This document shows, piece by piece, positions 8,558 to 15,754 of a stretch of 52,300 bases of DNA. Position 1 is the first letter of the stretch, and every line of letters begins with the position of its first letter. The notes under the pieces were generated by a model. The model had not been told where the DNA came from and made no database searches. It was given only the letters and a program-made list of their open reading frames with translations. The position numbers and the translations under genes were made by a program. This stretch comes from JAODBQ01 sp038213195 (lineage in GTDB: Bacteria > Actinomycetota > Acidimicrobiia > Acidimicrobiales > Ilumatobacteraceae): assembly GCA_038213195.1 (NCBI GenBank), contig JBBQTN010000008.1, positions 1-52,300 on the forward strand. Direction: 5' to 3'.

Positions 8558-9570
8558 CAGAACTGCTCCAGGAAGCGGATGTCGTTGGTGAACATCTCGC
8601 GGATGTCCGCCACCGCGTGGCGTTCCTTGGCCATCCGGTCGATGCCGAACCCGAACGCGAAGCCGCTCCACTCCTCGGGGTCGAGACCACCGGCGCGCAG
8701 CACGTTGGGGTGGACCATCCCGCACCCACCGAGCTCGAGCCAGTCACCCTTCGGTGTCTGGATGTCGAACTCCGCGGACGGCTCGGTGAACGGGAAGTAG
8801 CTCGGCCGCAGCCTGCTGGTGAACTCGCTGCCGAAGAACGCCTTGGTGAACGCCTCGATCGTGCCGGCGAGGTCAGCCATCGTGATCCCGCGGTCGATCA
8901 CCAGGCCCTCGATCTGGTGGAACACCGGCATGTGCGTCGCGTCCGGGGTGTCGCGGCGGAACACCCGGCCGGGCATCACCATGTAGATCGGCGGGGCGAT
9001 CGTCTCCATCACCCTGATCTGCACCGGCGAGGTGTGGGTGCGCAGCACGACCGTGCCCGGCTCGCCGCCGGGCGGGACGTGATCGGTGAACAGCGTGTCC
9101 CACATCCCCCGCGCCGGGTGTCCCGGACCCATGTTGAGGGCCTCGAAGTTGTACCAATCGCTCTCCACCTCGGGGCCTTCCGCGATCTGGAAGCCGAGGC
9201 CGATGAACACGTCCTCGAGCCGCTCGGCGGCCTGGGTGACGATGTGCGCGTGGCCTCGCGCCGGGCGTCCGATCAGCTCCGTCAGATCGAGCCGTTCGGC
9301 CTCCAGCTGCTCGGCGCGCTCTGCGCCGGCCAGCGCGGCGAGACGCGCGTCGAGCGCGCCCGACACCGTTGCGACCGCGTCGTTGACCGCCTGGCCGGCG
9401 GCCCGCTTGTCGTCGACGGTCGCCAGCTTGCCGAGCGCGACCTTGAACGCAGCGAACGGCCCGCGCTTGCCGAGCAGCTCCGTCGCCAGGGCGCGGGCCG
9501 CGGCCGCGTCGCCGGCACCGGCGATCCGTTGCACTGCGGCATCACGCGCCGCGCTCACTTCATCGATCAT
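8557..9570 (-). CDS. pheS: phenylalanyl-tRNA synthetase alpha subunit
   Basis: Catalytic subunit of PheRS, 337 aa. Class II motifs are clear: motif 2 FRRDTPDATHMPVFHQIEG and motif 3 FGFGIDRMA, after an N-terminal coiled coil (~1-85). I chose ATG 9570 because GAAGGG lies seven bases upstream on the minus strand and MIDEVSAARDAAV matches family N-termini. The frame stays open to GTG 9696, which would add 42 low-complexity residues. The likely promoter (TATGGT, 9705-9700) would start transcription near 9693, just downstream of that GTG, which argues against the longer form. A short out-of-frame ORF occupies the leader. Confidence 0.96.
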   Translation of the reverse strand: MIDEVSAARDAAVQRIAGAGDAAAARALATELLGKRGPFAAFKVALGKLATVDDKRAAGQAVNDAVATVSGALDARLAALAGAERAEQLEAERLDLTELIGRPARGHAHIVTQAAERLEDVFIGLGFQIAEGPEVESDWYNFEALNMGPGHPARGMWDTLFTDHVPPGGEPGTVVLRTHTSPVQIRVMETIAPPIYMVMPGRVFRRDTPDATHMPVFHQIEGLVIDRGITMADLAGTIEAFTKAFFGSEFTSRLRPSYFPFTEPSAEFDIQTPKGDWLELGGCGMVHPNVLRAGGLDPEEWSGFAFGFGIDRMAKERHAVADIREMFTNDIRFLEQF

Positions 9571-9632
9571 CGTCAGCCCTTCGTCGCGCAGTCGTGGCCA
9601 GGCTCCCCCGGCTGTCGAGGTGGCGCGAGACG

Positions 9633-9692
9633 TCAGCGTGTCGGCGCAGCACCCCGGAGCACCCGGGGGCACGGAAATCGCCGGCTCGTCAT
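9633..9692 (-). CDS. possible leaderless 19-codon leader peptide of pheST
   Basis: TATGGT (9705-9700) is a good -10 box that puts the transcript start at about 9693, one base before ATG 9692. That ATG opens the frame MTSRRFPCPRVLRGAAPTR, ending at TGA 9633, 62 bp before pheS and out of frame with it. It contains one phenylalanine, encoded by TTT, a rare codon in DNA this GC-rich. A perfect 6-bp stem CCCCGG/CCGGGG with a 5-nt loop lies inside it (9652-9668). This could be an attenuator or a chance ORF; no terminator T-tract is visible. No clear -35 was found. Confidence 0.35.
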   Translation of the reverse strand: MTSRRFPCPRVLRGAAPTR

Positions 9693-9757
9693 GCACGCCA
9701 CCATACCGATCCGGCCGGCGACCGCCATCGTCGAATCGTCGCCTCCGCAGCGGGCCG

Positions 9758-10495
9758 TCACTGGCGCCGCTCGCGCCGCTGGCGCACCGCCTCGAACAGC
9801 AAAAGGGTTGCGGCCATCGCCGCGTTGAGGCTCTCGACCGCGCCGCAGCTGGGGATCGTCACCCAGGCACCGACCGGCGCGTCGGCGGGCAGGCCGTGGG
9901 CCTCATTGCCGACGACGATCGCCAGGGGACCGGCGAGGTCGGCGTCGGTGTACACCGCGCCGTGGTGCGACGAGGTGCCGAGCAGCCGCAGACCGATCTC
10001 GTCGAGGGACGCTTCGACCACCGGCACGCGGAACAGCGAGCCTGCGGATGCGCGTACGACCTTCGGATTGAACGGGTCGACCGAGCCGGGCGTGAGCACG
10101 ACCGCATCGGCGCCTGCGGCCTCGGCCGACCGGATGATCGTGCCGGCGTTGCCCGGGTCACCGAGGCGATCGGCGACGAGCACGAGCGACGCCGCGGCAG
10201 GCATCGCCGGTCGCCGCGTGCGGACCACTGCGAGCAACGGCTGCGGGGTCTGGGTGGAGGCCACCCGTTCGATGACGTTCGGGCCGAGCCGGAGCACCGG
10301 CGCGTCGCATTCCACAGGCTCGCCGCCTGCGGCAACGAACTGCACCTCGACGTCCCATCCTGCGTCAAGAGCCTGCGTCAGCAGGCTGGCGCCCTCGACC
10401 ACAAATGCGCCTTCCTCGGAACGCGAACTGCGGCGCCCGAGCAGGCGCCGCAGTCGTTGGACCTGTGGGTTGGCGAAGGTCAGTGCCTCGGTCAT
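9758..10495 (-). CDS. TrmH/SpoU-family RNA 2'-O-methyltransferase
   Basis: 245-aa SPOUT-class methyltransferase that would modify a ribose 2'-OH in tRNA or rRNA using SAM. An N-terminal substrate-binding domain (~1-100) precedes the knotted catalytic domain with motif 1 DPGNAGTIIRSAEAAG, motif 2 IVVGNEAHGLP and motif 3 IPSCGAVESLNAAMAATLLLFEA. The target cannot be decided from sequence; members next to pheS and rplT are annotated generically. The ATG at 10495 is in the first of three tandem 14-bp repeats. Only this ATG is in frame, since the other two copies shift the frame. Confidence 0.9.
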   Translation of the reverse strand: MTEALTFANPQVQRLRRLLGRRSSRSEEGAFVVEGASLLTQALDAGWDVEVQFVAAGGEPVECDAPVLRLGPNVIERVASTQTPQPLLAVVRTRRPAMPAAASLVLVADRLGDPGNAGTIIRSAEAAGADAVVLTPGSVDPFNPKVVRASAGSLFRVPVVEASLDEIGLRLLGTSSHHGAVYTDADLAGPLAIVVGNEAHGLPADAPVGAWVTIPSCGAVESLNAAMAATLLLFEAVRQRRERRQ

Positions 10496-10534
10496 GACGG
10501 CGTGTTCATGACGGCGTGTTCATGACGGCGTGTT
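10493..10534. repeat. three perfect tandem copies of a 14-bp unit over the methyltransferase start
   Basis: CATGACGGCGTGTT occurs three times without change at 10493-10506, 10507-10520 and 10521-10534. On the minus strand each copy supplies an ATG, but 14 is not a multiple of three, so only the ATG at 10495 reads into the SPOUT gene. The array fills most of the gap between rplT and that gene. Confidence 0.95.
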
Positions 10535-10547
10535 CACGACGTTGCCG

Positions 10548-10901
10548 TCAGAGCGCCGCCTTGGCCGCGGCGACCAGACCACTGAACGCGCCCGGGTCGG
10601 TCACGGCCAGATCGGCGAGCACCTTGCGGTCGACCTCGATCCCGGCTGCGTTGAGCCCGGCGATGAACCGGCTGTAGCTGATGTCGTCGAGCCGGCAGGC
10701 GGCGTTGATCCGCTGGATCCACAGCCGCCGGAACTCGCCCTTCTTGGCGCGGCGGTCGCGGAACGCGTACTGGCCGCTGCGCATCACCTGTTCGTTCGCC
10801 GCTCTGACCGAGCGGCTCTTGTTGCCGTAGTAGCCCTTGGCCTTCTCGAGCACCGCACGGCGGTGCTTCTTCGAGCCAACGGCGCGCTTCACGCGGGCCA
10901 T
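10548..10901 (-). CDS. rplT: 50S ribosomal protein L20
   Basis: 117 aa, full length. It begins MARVKRAVGSKKHRRAVLEKAKGYYGNKSR, the basic RNA-binding extension of L20, followed by the globular part with WIQRINAACR and YSRFIAGLNAAGIEVDRK. It binds 23S rRNA early in 50S assembly. Last gene of infC-rpmI-rplT, 42 bp after rpmI. In other bacteria L20 represses this operon, but no pseudoknot of the known types was recognised here. Confidence 0.98.
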   Translation of the reverse strand: MARVKRAVGSKKHRRAVLEKAKGYYGNKSRSVRAANEQVMRSGQYAFRDRRAKKGEFRRLWIQRINAACRLDDISYSRFIAGLNAAGIEVDRKVLADLAVTDPGAFSGLVAAAKAAL

Positions 10902-10943
10902 GGTGTCCTCTCCTTCTTCCTCGTCCTGGTCGTTCTCGTCGGA

Positions 10944-11141
10944 TCAGCGCTGACCGAGGAGCCGCTTGATCTTGCGTGCGTCGCCCGGGTGCACGGCGAC
11001 CAAGCCGTCGAGGCGACGGGTGCGGGTGGATGACTTCTTCTCGAACAGGTGCTGACGGTTCTGTTGCAGGCGACGGAGCTTGCCGGTCCCGGTGGTGCGG
11101 AACCGTTTGGCTGCCGTCTTGCTGGTCTTCATCTTGGGCAT
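10944..11141 (-). CDS. rpmI: 50S ribosomal protein L35
   Basis: 65 aa, the normal size, starting MPKMKTSKTAAKRFRTTGTGKL at ATG 11141 and ending in KRLLGQR. Highly basic. It lies in a longer open frame that extends into infC, but only this C-terminal part is real. 71 bp separate it from infC. The order infC-rpmI-rplT is conserved across bacteria. Confidence 0.97.
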   Translation of the reverse strand: MPKMKTSKTAAKRFRTTGTGKLRRLQQNRQHLFEKKSSTRTRRLDGLVAVHPGDARKIKRLLGQR

Positions 11142-11212
11142 GTCGTGTGCTTCCTTCGGGCGCGACGCGTCAGCGACGTCGTCGAGGTGGTTGCCGTCCG
11201 CCGAGCGGAGTG

Positions 11213-11971
11213 TCAGGCGTCTGGTGCTTGGGTGGCGGCTGCCGGTGTCGGCGCCGCCGGTGCGTCCTGTGCGGGGCGTGCCGTTGCGGGGAGTCCGTTC
11301 GGCGCAGCGGTTCCGTCCTGTGCCGGCGCCTGCTGGGCCGGCGCGGGCTGCGGCGGTTTGTGCTCGGTGGCGGCAGGCGATTCTTCTGCTGCCGGTGCCT
11401 CGCCGTTGCCGTCGTGGTTGCGCTCTCGGGCGGCCTTCGGTGGCGCCGCCTTCTTCTCTGGCGCGAGCACCATCGTCATGTTCCGACCCTCGAGTCGCGC
11501 CTGGGTCTCGACCTTGGCGCCGGGACCGAGCTGGTCGAGCACGGCGTCGAGGATCCTCGAACCGAGCTCGGGGTGGGCCATCTCGCGGCCACGGAACTGC
11601 AGCGTGACCTTGACCTTGTGCCCCTCGGCGAGGAAGTCGTGCATGTGTCGGACCTTGGTGTCGAAGTCGCCCTTGCCGATCTTCGGGCGGAACTTCACTT
11701 CCTTGATCGACACGTGGACGGTCTTCTTGCGCGACTCCTTGGCCTTCTGGCTCTCCTCGTAGCGGAACTTGCCGTAGTCCATGATCCGGCACACCGGCGG
11801 GTTCGCCATCGGCGCGACCTCGACGAGGTCGAGATCGAGGGATCTGGCGAGCTGTAACGCCTCGGGCAGGGGCTTGACGCCCAACTGGTTGCCGTCGGCC
11901 CCGATGAGGCGAACCTCACGGGCGCGGATGCGATCGTTGTACCGGTGCTCGGGTGGCTGCGGCGGTGCTAT
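11213..11971 (-). CDS. infC: translation initiation factor IF-3, probable AUA start
   Basis: Binds the 30S subunit and proofreads start codons. Homology (RYNDRIRAREVRLIGADGNQLGVKPLPEAL) extends upstream of the first conventional start, TTG 11884, so that start would remove a conserved strand. The frame is closed by TGA three codons before ATA 11971-11969, and no ATG, GTG, TTG or CTG lies between. AGGAG (11985-11981) sits nine bases before this ATA. IF-3 genes elsewhere use AUU or AUC so that IF-3 represses its own synthesis; AUA would do the same. 252 aa; the final ~60 residues are an Ala/Pro-rich tail beyond the usual C-terminal domain. Confidence 0.9.
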   Translation of the reverse strand: MAPPQPPEHRYNDRIRAREVRLIGADGNQLGVKPLPEALQLARSLDLDLVEVAPMANPPVCRIMDYGKFRYEESQKAKESRKKTVHVSIKEVKFRPKIGKGDFDTKVRHMHDFLAEGHKVKVTLQFRGREMAHPELGSRILDAVLDQLGPGAKVETQARLEGRNMTMVLAPEKKAAPPKAARERNHDGNGEAPAAEESPAATEHKPPQPAPAQQAPAQDGTAAPNGLPATARPAQDAPAAPTPAAATQAPDA

Positions 11972-12215
11972 GGCTGTTCACTCCTGTGCAATGGGTGTGT
12001 CCCCTCCTGGTTCTGGCTTCTCCCGTGCTCGATGCACGGCTGCGGGAAGCCACCGGGGACGACGACCTCTCCCGGCTGCGAGAGCCGGGCGGAGCACGCC
12101 ATGTCGATGACCCGGACGCACCTTGGTTCGCCGGAGCGATGGTGGCCGGGTGGGGGTGCCCCGTCGCCGGTTGGACCCCACTTCACGCTGAATTGTCGCC
12201 GCTAGGGTAGCGCAC
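11972..12215 (-). promoter_or_regulatory. infC 5' leader region with two strong hairpins
   Basis: 244 bp between infC and the divergent DUF1844 gene. It holds the infC Shine-Dalgarno AGGAG (11985-11981) and two perfect inverted repeats: CCGTGC/GCACGG (12023-12039, 5-nt loop) and CCCGGCT/AGCCGGG (12071-12089, 5-nt loop). A long structured leader would suit translational control of infC-rpmI-rplT, but no known leader family was recognised. The minus-strand promoter was not located with confidence. Confidence 0.45.
12203..12208 (+). promoter_or_regulatory. -10 box TAGGGT of the DUF1844 gene, leaderless start
   Basis: TAGGGT ends seven bases before GTG 12216, which places the predicted transcript start at 12215. 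No convincing -35 was found. It supports the upstream GTG as the true start, and therefore translation of the N-terminal repeats. Confidence 0.5.
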
Positions 12216-12647
12216 GTGACAGGAGAAGCCACGGAGCGCAGCGACGCAACCGGCACGGAGCGCAGCGACGCAACCGGCCCGGAGCGCAGCGACGCACCGT
12301 CGTCGGCGGTCGGCGACGGCGCCGAACCCGACGACGTGATCGACCAGGAGACGCAGGTCGACGACGCCCTCGGCGCGCTGGCCGACATCAAGCAACGCCT
12401 CGCCGAGGTGCCGCCGGAGGTCGTGATCGTCAACCATGCGATGGGGCTGTACGAGCTCGCCGCGATCCACCTCGGGGCGAGCCCGCCCCGACTGCCCGAG
12501 GCGGCGCTGGCGATCGACGCAGTGGGCTGCCTGGTCGAGGGTCTCGGCCCGCGCCTCGGTCCCGACGTCGGCACCCTCCAGGACGCGCTGTCCAACATCC
12601 GCTTGGCCTTCGTGCAGATCAAGAACACCGTCGCGGCGACGAGCTGA
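12216..12647 (+). CDS. DUF1844 family protein
   Basis: 143 aa. Residues ~60-140 match DUF1844: VPPEVVIVNHAMGLYELAAIHLG, then LPEAALAIDAVGCLVEGLGPRLG and TLQDALSNIRLAFVQIK, a small all-helical domain of unknown function. In Streptomyces a DUF1844 gene also neighbours infC, which supports the call. The first ~25 residues are three tandem ERSDATG-type repeats encoded by 24-bp units and are not part of the domain. The 3' end overlaps the convergent alkyltransferase-like gene by 29 bp. Confidence 0.8.
   Translation: MTGEATERSDATGTERSDATGPERSDAPSSAVGDGAEPDDVIDQETQVDDALGALADIKQRLAEVPPEVVIVNHAMGLYELAAIHLGASPPRLPEAALAIDAVGCLVEGLGPRLGPDVGTLQDALSNIRLAFVQIKNTVAATS
12231..12296. repeat. 24-bp tandem repeat encoding the DUF1844 N-terminus
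   Basis: Two perfect units (12231-12254, 12255-12278) and a partial third (12279-12296). Each contains the 11-mer GAGCGCAGCGA (12234, 12258, 12282), which also occurs at 24690-24700 and, inverted, at 36065-36075. Units are 24 bp, so the frame is kept and the protein gains ERSDATGT repeats. Confidence 0.9.
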
Positions 12648-12957
12648 ACCGCCGTTCGGGCCGATGGAACCGGCCGATCGGCGCGCCGACGACACGACCG
12701 TTGGCGACGCGGACCGCCTCGGCGCGTAGCAACGCCGCCTGTGTTCGCTCGTGGCCGGGGACGAGCCGGCCGGCGCTGTTGACCACCCGCCACCACGGCA
12801 GCTCCTCGGTCGAGGTGGCGAGGATCCTGCCGACGAGGCGTGACTGCTTCGGGTAGCCCGCGACCTCGGCGATGTCGCCGTAGGTGGTCACCTCGCCCTC
12901 ACCGAGCGCACGGATCACGTCGACGATCCGCTGCCACCTGTCGTCCTGCCCGCTCAC
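12619..12957 (-). CDS. alkyltransferase-like protein (ATL, MGMT family without active cysteine)
   Basis: 112 aa from GTG 12957, which overlaps the preceding stop as GTGA. It matches the DNA-binding domain of O6-alkylguanine-DNA alkyltransferases (VTTYGDIAEVAGYPKQSRLVGRIL), but the active-site PCHR is replaced by PWWR (PWWRVVNSAGRLVPG). ATL proteins cannot remove alkyl groups; they bind O6-alkylguanine and hand it to nucleotide excision repair. Last gene of the def-to-ATL run. The open frame upstream of GTG 12957 is arginine-rich shadow sequence. Confidence 0.85.
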   Translation of the reverse strand: MSGQDDRWQRIVDVIRALGEGEVTTYGDIAEVAGYPKQSRLVGRILATSTEELPWWRVVNSAGRLVPGHERTQAALLRAEAVRVANGRVVGAPIGRFHRPERRFSSSPRRCS

Positions 12958-13175
12958 CGCGGCGTGATGCAGGTGGCCTCGTAGCGGCCGAGCTTGGCCA
13001 GCCGTTCGAACGACACGGGTGTACCGGTCTCGATCGTCCGCGTCCCGTCGGCGATCCCGATGCACTGGAACGCCAGCACCGTGCCGTCGCTCGAGGTGAT
13101 CTCGCCCAGGCCCGCATGCTCGTCGAAGGAGGTCACGAACCCGGTCGCCGTGCGGTCGCCACTGCGGTCCGTCAT
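12954..13175 (-). CDS. small cold-shock-domain-like protein
   Basis: 73 aa. TGFVTSFDEHAGLGEITSSDGTVLAFQC followed by IETGTPVSFERLAK has the pattern of a cold-shock/OB domain (G-V-x-F-D---G-G-I, then F--I). The aromatic RNP motifs are weak, so nucleic-acid binding is only likely. It overlaps hisG by ATGA and the alkyltransferase-like gene by GTGA, so the three are translationally coupled. What links histidine synthesis, this protein and alkyl-damage recognition is unknown. Confidence 0.65.
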   Translation of the reverse strand: MTDRSGDRTATGFVTSFDEHAGLGEITSSDGTVLAFQCIGIADGTRTIETGTPVSFERLAKLGRYEATCITPR

Positions 13176-14044
13176 GTCACGATCTTGCTGATCGGCAACT
13201 CGAGGATGTCGCTCGCCCCCGCGTCCTTCAACGCCGGGATCAGCGTGTTGATGGTCCGCTTCTCGACGACCGATTCGACCGCGTACCCGCCGTTGGCCAA
13301 CTCGCTGATGGTCGGCGACTTCGCCGACGGGAGCACCGCGAGGACCGCGTCGAAGCGATCCTTCGTCACGTTCAGCTTGACGAGCACCTTGCCGCGGGCC
13401 TCCATCGTCCCGGTGAGCAGCGTCATCAGCTGGGCCATCGCGTGGCGCTTGTCCGGGTCGGCGTACGCGGCGCGGTTGGCGATCATCTCGGTGTAGCTGA
13501 CCAGCACGGTGTCGATGATCCGCAGCCCGGCGGCGCGCAGGGCGCGGCCGGTCTCGGTGATGTCGACGATGCAGTCGGCAATGTCGGGGATCTTCGCCTC
13601 GCTCGCCCCGTGGCTGAGGCGCACCTGCGCGGCGATGCCCTTCGACGCGAAGTAGCGGGCGGTCAGACCGGGGTACTCGCTGGAGACGCGGACGCCGTCG
13701 GGCAGGTCCTCGACCCGCTCGAAGGACGAATCCCCTGCGACCGCGACCACGACCCGGATCGGGAGGCCCGTGGCCTTGCTGTAGCGCAGCTCACCGAGGC
13801 TGACGACGTCGCTGGCGGTTTCCTCCACCCAGTCGCGACCGGTGAGACCGACGTCGAAGAGGCCCTCTGCGACGTACAGCGGGATCTCCTGGGGGCGCAG
13901 GATGCGCACGTCTGCGATCCGCGGATCGTCGATCGTGGCCTTGTACTCGACCGACGACGAACGCTGCACCGGCAGGTCGGCCGCCTCGAACAGCTCCAGC
14001 GTCGCCTTCTCCAACGAGCCCTTGGGCAACACCAGCCTCAGCAC
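13172..14044 (-). CDS. hisG: ATP phosphoribosyltransferase, long form
   Basis: First enzyme of histidine synthesis, joining ATP and PRPP. 290 aa from GTG 14044 (MLRLVLPKGSLEKATLELF). The long form has a C-terminal ACT-like domain (~210-290) that binds histidine for feedback inhibition, and needs no HisZ. The PRPP-loop region DIVDITETGRALRAAGL is present. TAGCTT (14058-14053) places a transcript start two bases before this GTG, supporting it over ATG 14128, which would add 28 unlikely residues. hisE, often adjacent in actinomycetes, is not here. Confidence 0.94.
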   Translation of the reverse strand: MLRLVLPKGSLEKATLELFEAADLPVQRSSSVEYKATIDDPRIADVRILRPQEIPLYVAEGLFDVGLTGRDWVEETASDVVSLGELRYSKATGLPIRVVVAVAGDSSFERVEDLPDGVRVSSEYPGLTARYFASKGIAAQVRLSHGASEAKIPDIADCIVDITETGRALRAAGLRIIDTVLVSYTEMIANRAAYADPDKRHAMAQLMTLLTGTMEARGKVLVKLNVTKDRFDAVLAVLPSAKSPTISELANGGYAVESVVEKRTINTLIPALKDAGASDILELPISKIVT

Positions 14045-14052
14045 GTCCGTCG

Positions 14053-14058
14053 AAGCTA
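14053..14058 (-). promoter_or_regulatory. -10 box TAGCTT of hisG, near-leaderless start
   Basis: TAGCTT on the minus strand gives a predicted transcript start at 14046, two bases upstream of the hisG GTG. It lies in the 43-bp gap after mog, so hisG may have its own promoter. No clear -35. Confidence 0.45.
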
Positions 14059-14087
14059 GCGCCCTCAGCGCGCTTCGAACATTCGTT

Positions 14088-14618
14088 TCAATGCGCCGTC
14101 GGAGCCTCGCAGAGCAGGCGCAGCGCATGCGGCAGGACGTCGAGGATCGCGTTCAACTGCTCGACGCAGCCCTTCGGCGACCCGGGGGTGTTGCAGATCA
14201 CGGCCTGCCCGCGGATCCCGGCGATCCCGCGCGAGAGCCGCCCGAGTGGGCTGATCAAGCGCATCGCCTCGGCAAGTCCTGGCGCCTCGCGCTCGATCAC
14301 CTGCCGGGTGCCCTCCGGCGTCTGGTCGCGTGGGGCGAAGCCGGTGCCGCCCGTTGTGACGATCAGGCCCGCGAATCCGGCGCTCAACTCGGCCAGCGCG
14401 GCAGCGACCGCGTCGGCGCCGTCGGCGACCACGCGGTGATCAGCGACGGCGTAGCCGGACTCGCCGAGCAGGGCGACGAGCGCCCGTCCGCTTGCGTCGT
14501 CGCGGGTGCCGGCGACGACGCCGTCGCTGACCGTGAGCACCTTCGCGGCCAACCCGTTCACCGGTGCGGGCACCGCGTGCTGGTCCGTGCCCTGCCTTGG
14601 CTCGTTCGGCTCGCTCAC
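14088..14618 (-). CDS. molybdopterin adenylyltransferase family protein (MogA/MoaB)
   Basis: 176 aa from GTG 14618, overlapping the rsmB stop as GTGA. Typical MogA/MoaB fold: AKVLTVSDGVVAGTRDDASG, LIVTTGGTGFAPRDQTPEGT (molybdopterin-binding GGTG) and NTPGSPKGCVEQL. Such proteins adenylylate molybdopterin before metal insertion. No other molybdenum-cofactor gene lies in the window, so which paralogue this is cannot be decided. Confidence 0.88.
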   Translation of the reverse strand: MSEPNEPRQGTDQHAVPAPVNGLAAKVLTVSDGVVAGTRDDASGRALVALLGESGYAVADHRVVADGADAVAAALAELSAGFAGLIVTTGGTGFAPRDQTPEGTRQVIEREAPGLAEAMRLISPLGRLSRGIAGIRGQAVICNTPGSPKGCVEQLNAILDVLPHALRLLCEAPTAH

Positions 14619-15754
14619 GTCTGCCGACGGTAGCGAACGAGCACCATCCCGTCCGTGCCGGTGAGGTGCGGCAGCAGGCGGAACCCGTGCGACCATGCCT
14701 GCCACGGTCCCGGCGGCGCATCGCCTACGAGCTCGAAGCCGTCGGGCAGCGGATGGTCGATCGACTCGGCGGCGAGCAGCGTGCACACGCTGTAGACCAG
14801 CGTGCCGCCGGGACGCACGAGGTGGGACGCCGATGTCAGCAACCGGCGCTGCAGGTCGGCGAGCTGGTCGACATCGTGCTCGGTGATCCGCCATCGCGCA
14901 TCGACACGCCGTCGCAGGCTGCCGAGGCCGCTGCACGGCGCGTCGAGCAGGACACGGTCGAAGCCGCCGGTGGCGAACGGGGCGTGGGTGCCGTCGGCGA
15001 CCACCGCCGCCACCGTCGAGCCGAGCCAGGCGACGTTCGTGGCGATCAGCCCGACCCGTGCAGGAGCGATGTCAGCCGCGACGACGAACGCGCCGTCGGC
15101 GGCCATCGCCGTCGCCTTGCCGCCCGGCGCGGCGCACAGATCGAGCACGAGCTCGCCGGGGCGGGCACCGACGGCGGACGCCGTCCACTGTGAAGCGAGA
15201 TCCTGCACGTAGCCGTCGGCGCGCTCCGTCACCTCCGGCGCGACGTTCATCGCGGCCATCGTCGCCAGCGCATCGGAGGCGCCGAGCTCGGCGACGAGGC
15301 GCTGCGCGATCCAGTCCGGATAGCTCAGCCGGATTGCGTCGTTCGGCCACTCGATCGGCGTGGTGGCGACCCGGCGGAGCACGGCGTTGACGAAGCCGCG
15401 GGTGCGCGGCGGCGCCAGCGTGACCGTCTCGCCGACCGCGGCGTGCGCCGCCACGCCGGCGAACGCGAGCTGGTACGCGCCGAGGCGCAGCAGCGTGCGC
15501 ACAGCCGCATCCGGCTCGGTGGCGACGAAGCGGTCGATCAGTGCGTCGCACGCGCGGCGCATCCGCACCGTGCCGTACACGAGCTCGGCGACGAACCGAC
15601 GATCACGCTCGTCGAGACCACTGCGCTCGAGGGTCGGGCCGAGCACCAGGTTGGCGTAAGCGCCGTGATGATCGATGCGCAGCAGGCACTCGTAGGCGAC
15701 CTGCCGGGCCGTCGTCCTGACCGGTCGTGGGCGCGTCGCCCGCGGGGGCGTCAT
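14615..15754 (-). CDS. rsmB: 16S rRNA (cytosine-967-C5)-methyltransferase RsmB
   Basis: 379 aa, shorter than the ~430-460 usual in the family. The NusB-like RNA-binding domain is at ~15-135 (TTARQVAYECLLRI, RDRRFVAELVYGTVR). The catalytic domain has the SAM motif LVLDLCAAPGGKATAMA, DAPCSGLGSLRRRVDARWR with the release cysteine, and YSVCTL with the catalytic cysteine. Some of the linker between the domains is missing compared with E. coli, but the key residues are all present. Overlaps fmt by ATGA. Confidence 0.93.
   Translation of the reverse strand: MTPPRATRPRPVRTTARQVAYECLLRIDHHGAYANLVLGPTLERSGLDERDRRFVAELVYGTVRMRRACDALIDRFVATEPDAAVRTLLRLGAYQLAFAGVAAHAAVGETVTLAPPRTRGFVNAVLRRVATTPIEWPNDAIRLSYPDWIAQRLVAELGASDALATMAAMNVAPEVTERADGYVQDLASQWTASAVGARPGELVLDLCAAPGGKATAMAADGAFVVAADIAPARVGLIATNVAWLGSTVAAVVADGTHAPFATGGFDRVLLDAPCSGLGSLRRRVDARWRITEHDVDQLADLQRRLLTSASHLVRPGGTLVYSVCTLLAAESIDHPLPDGFELVGDAPPGPWQAWSHGFRLLPHLTGTDGMVLVRYRRQT

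Noticed and set aside
6599..8800. 733-codon plus-strand open frame opposite pheT
   Set aside because: Same kind of antisense shadow; composition is not protein-like.
9571..9757. T-box leader before pheS
   Set aside because: No T-box sequence or specifier-loop pattern; the region is too short and lacks a terminator.
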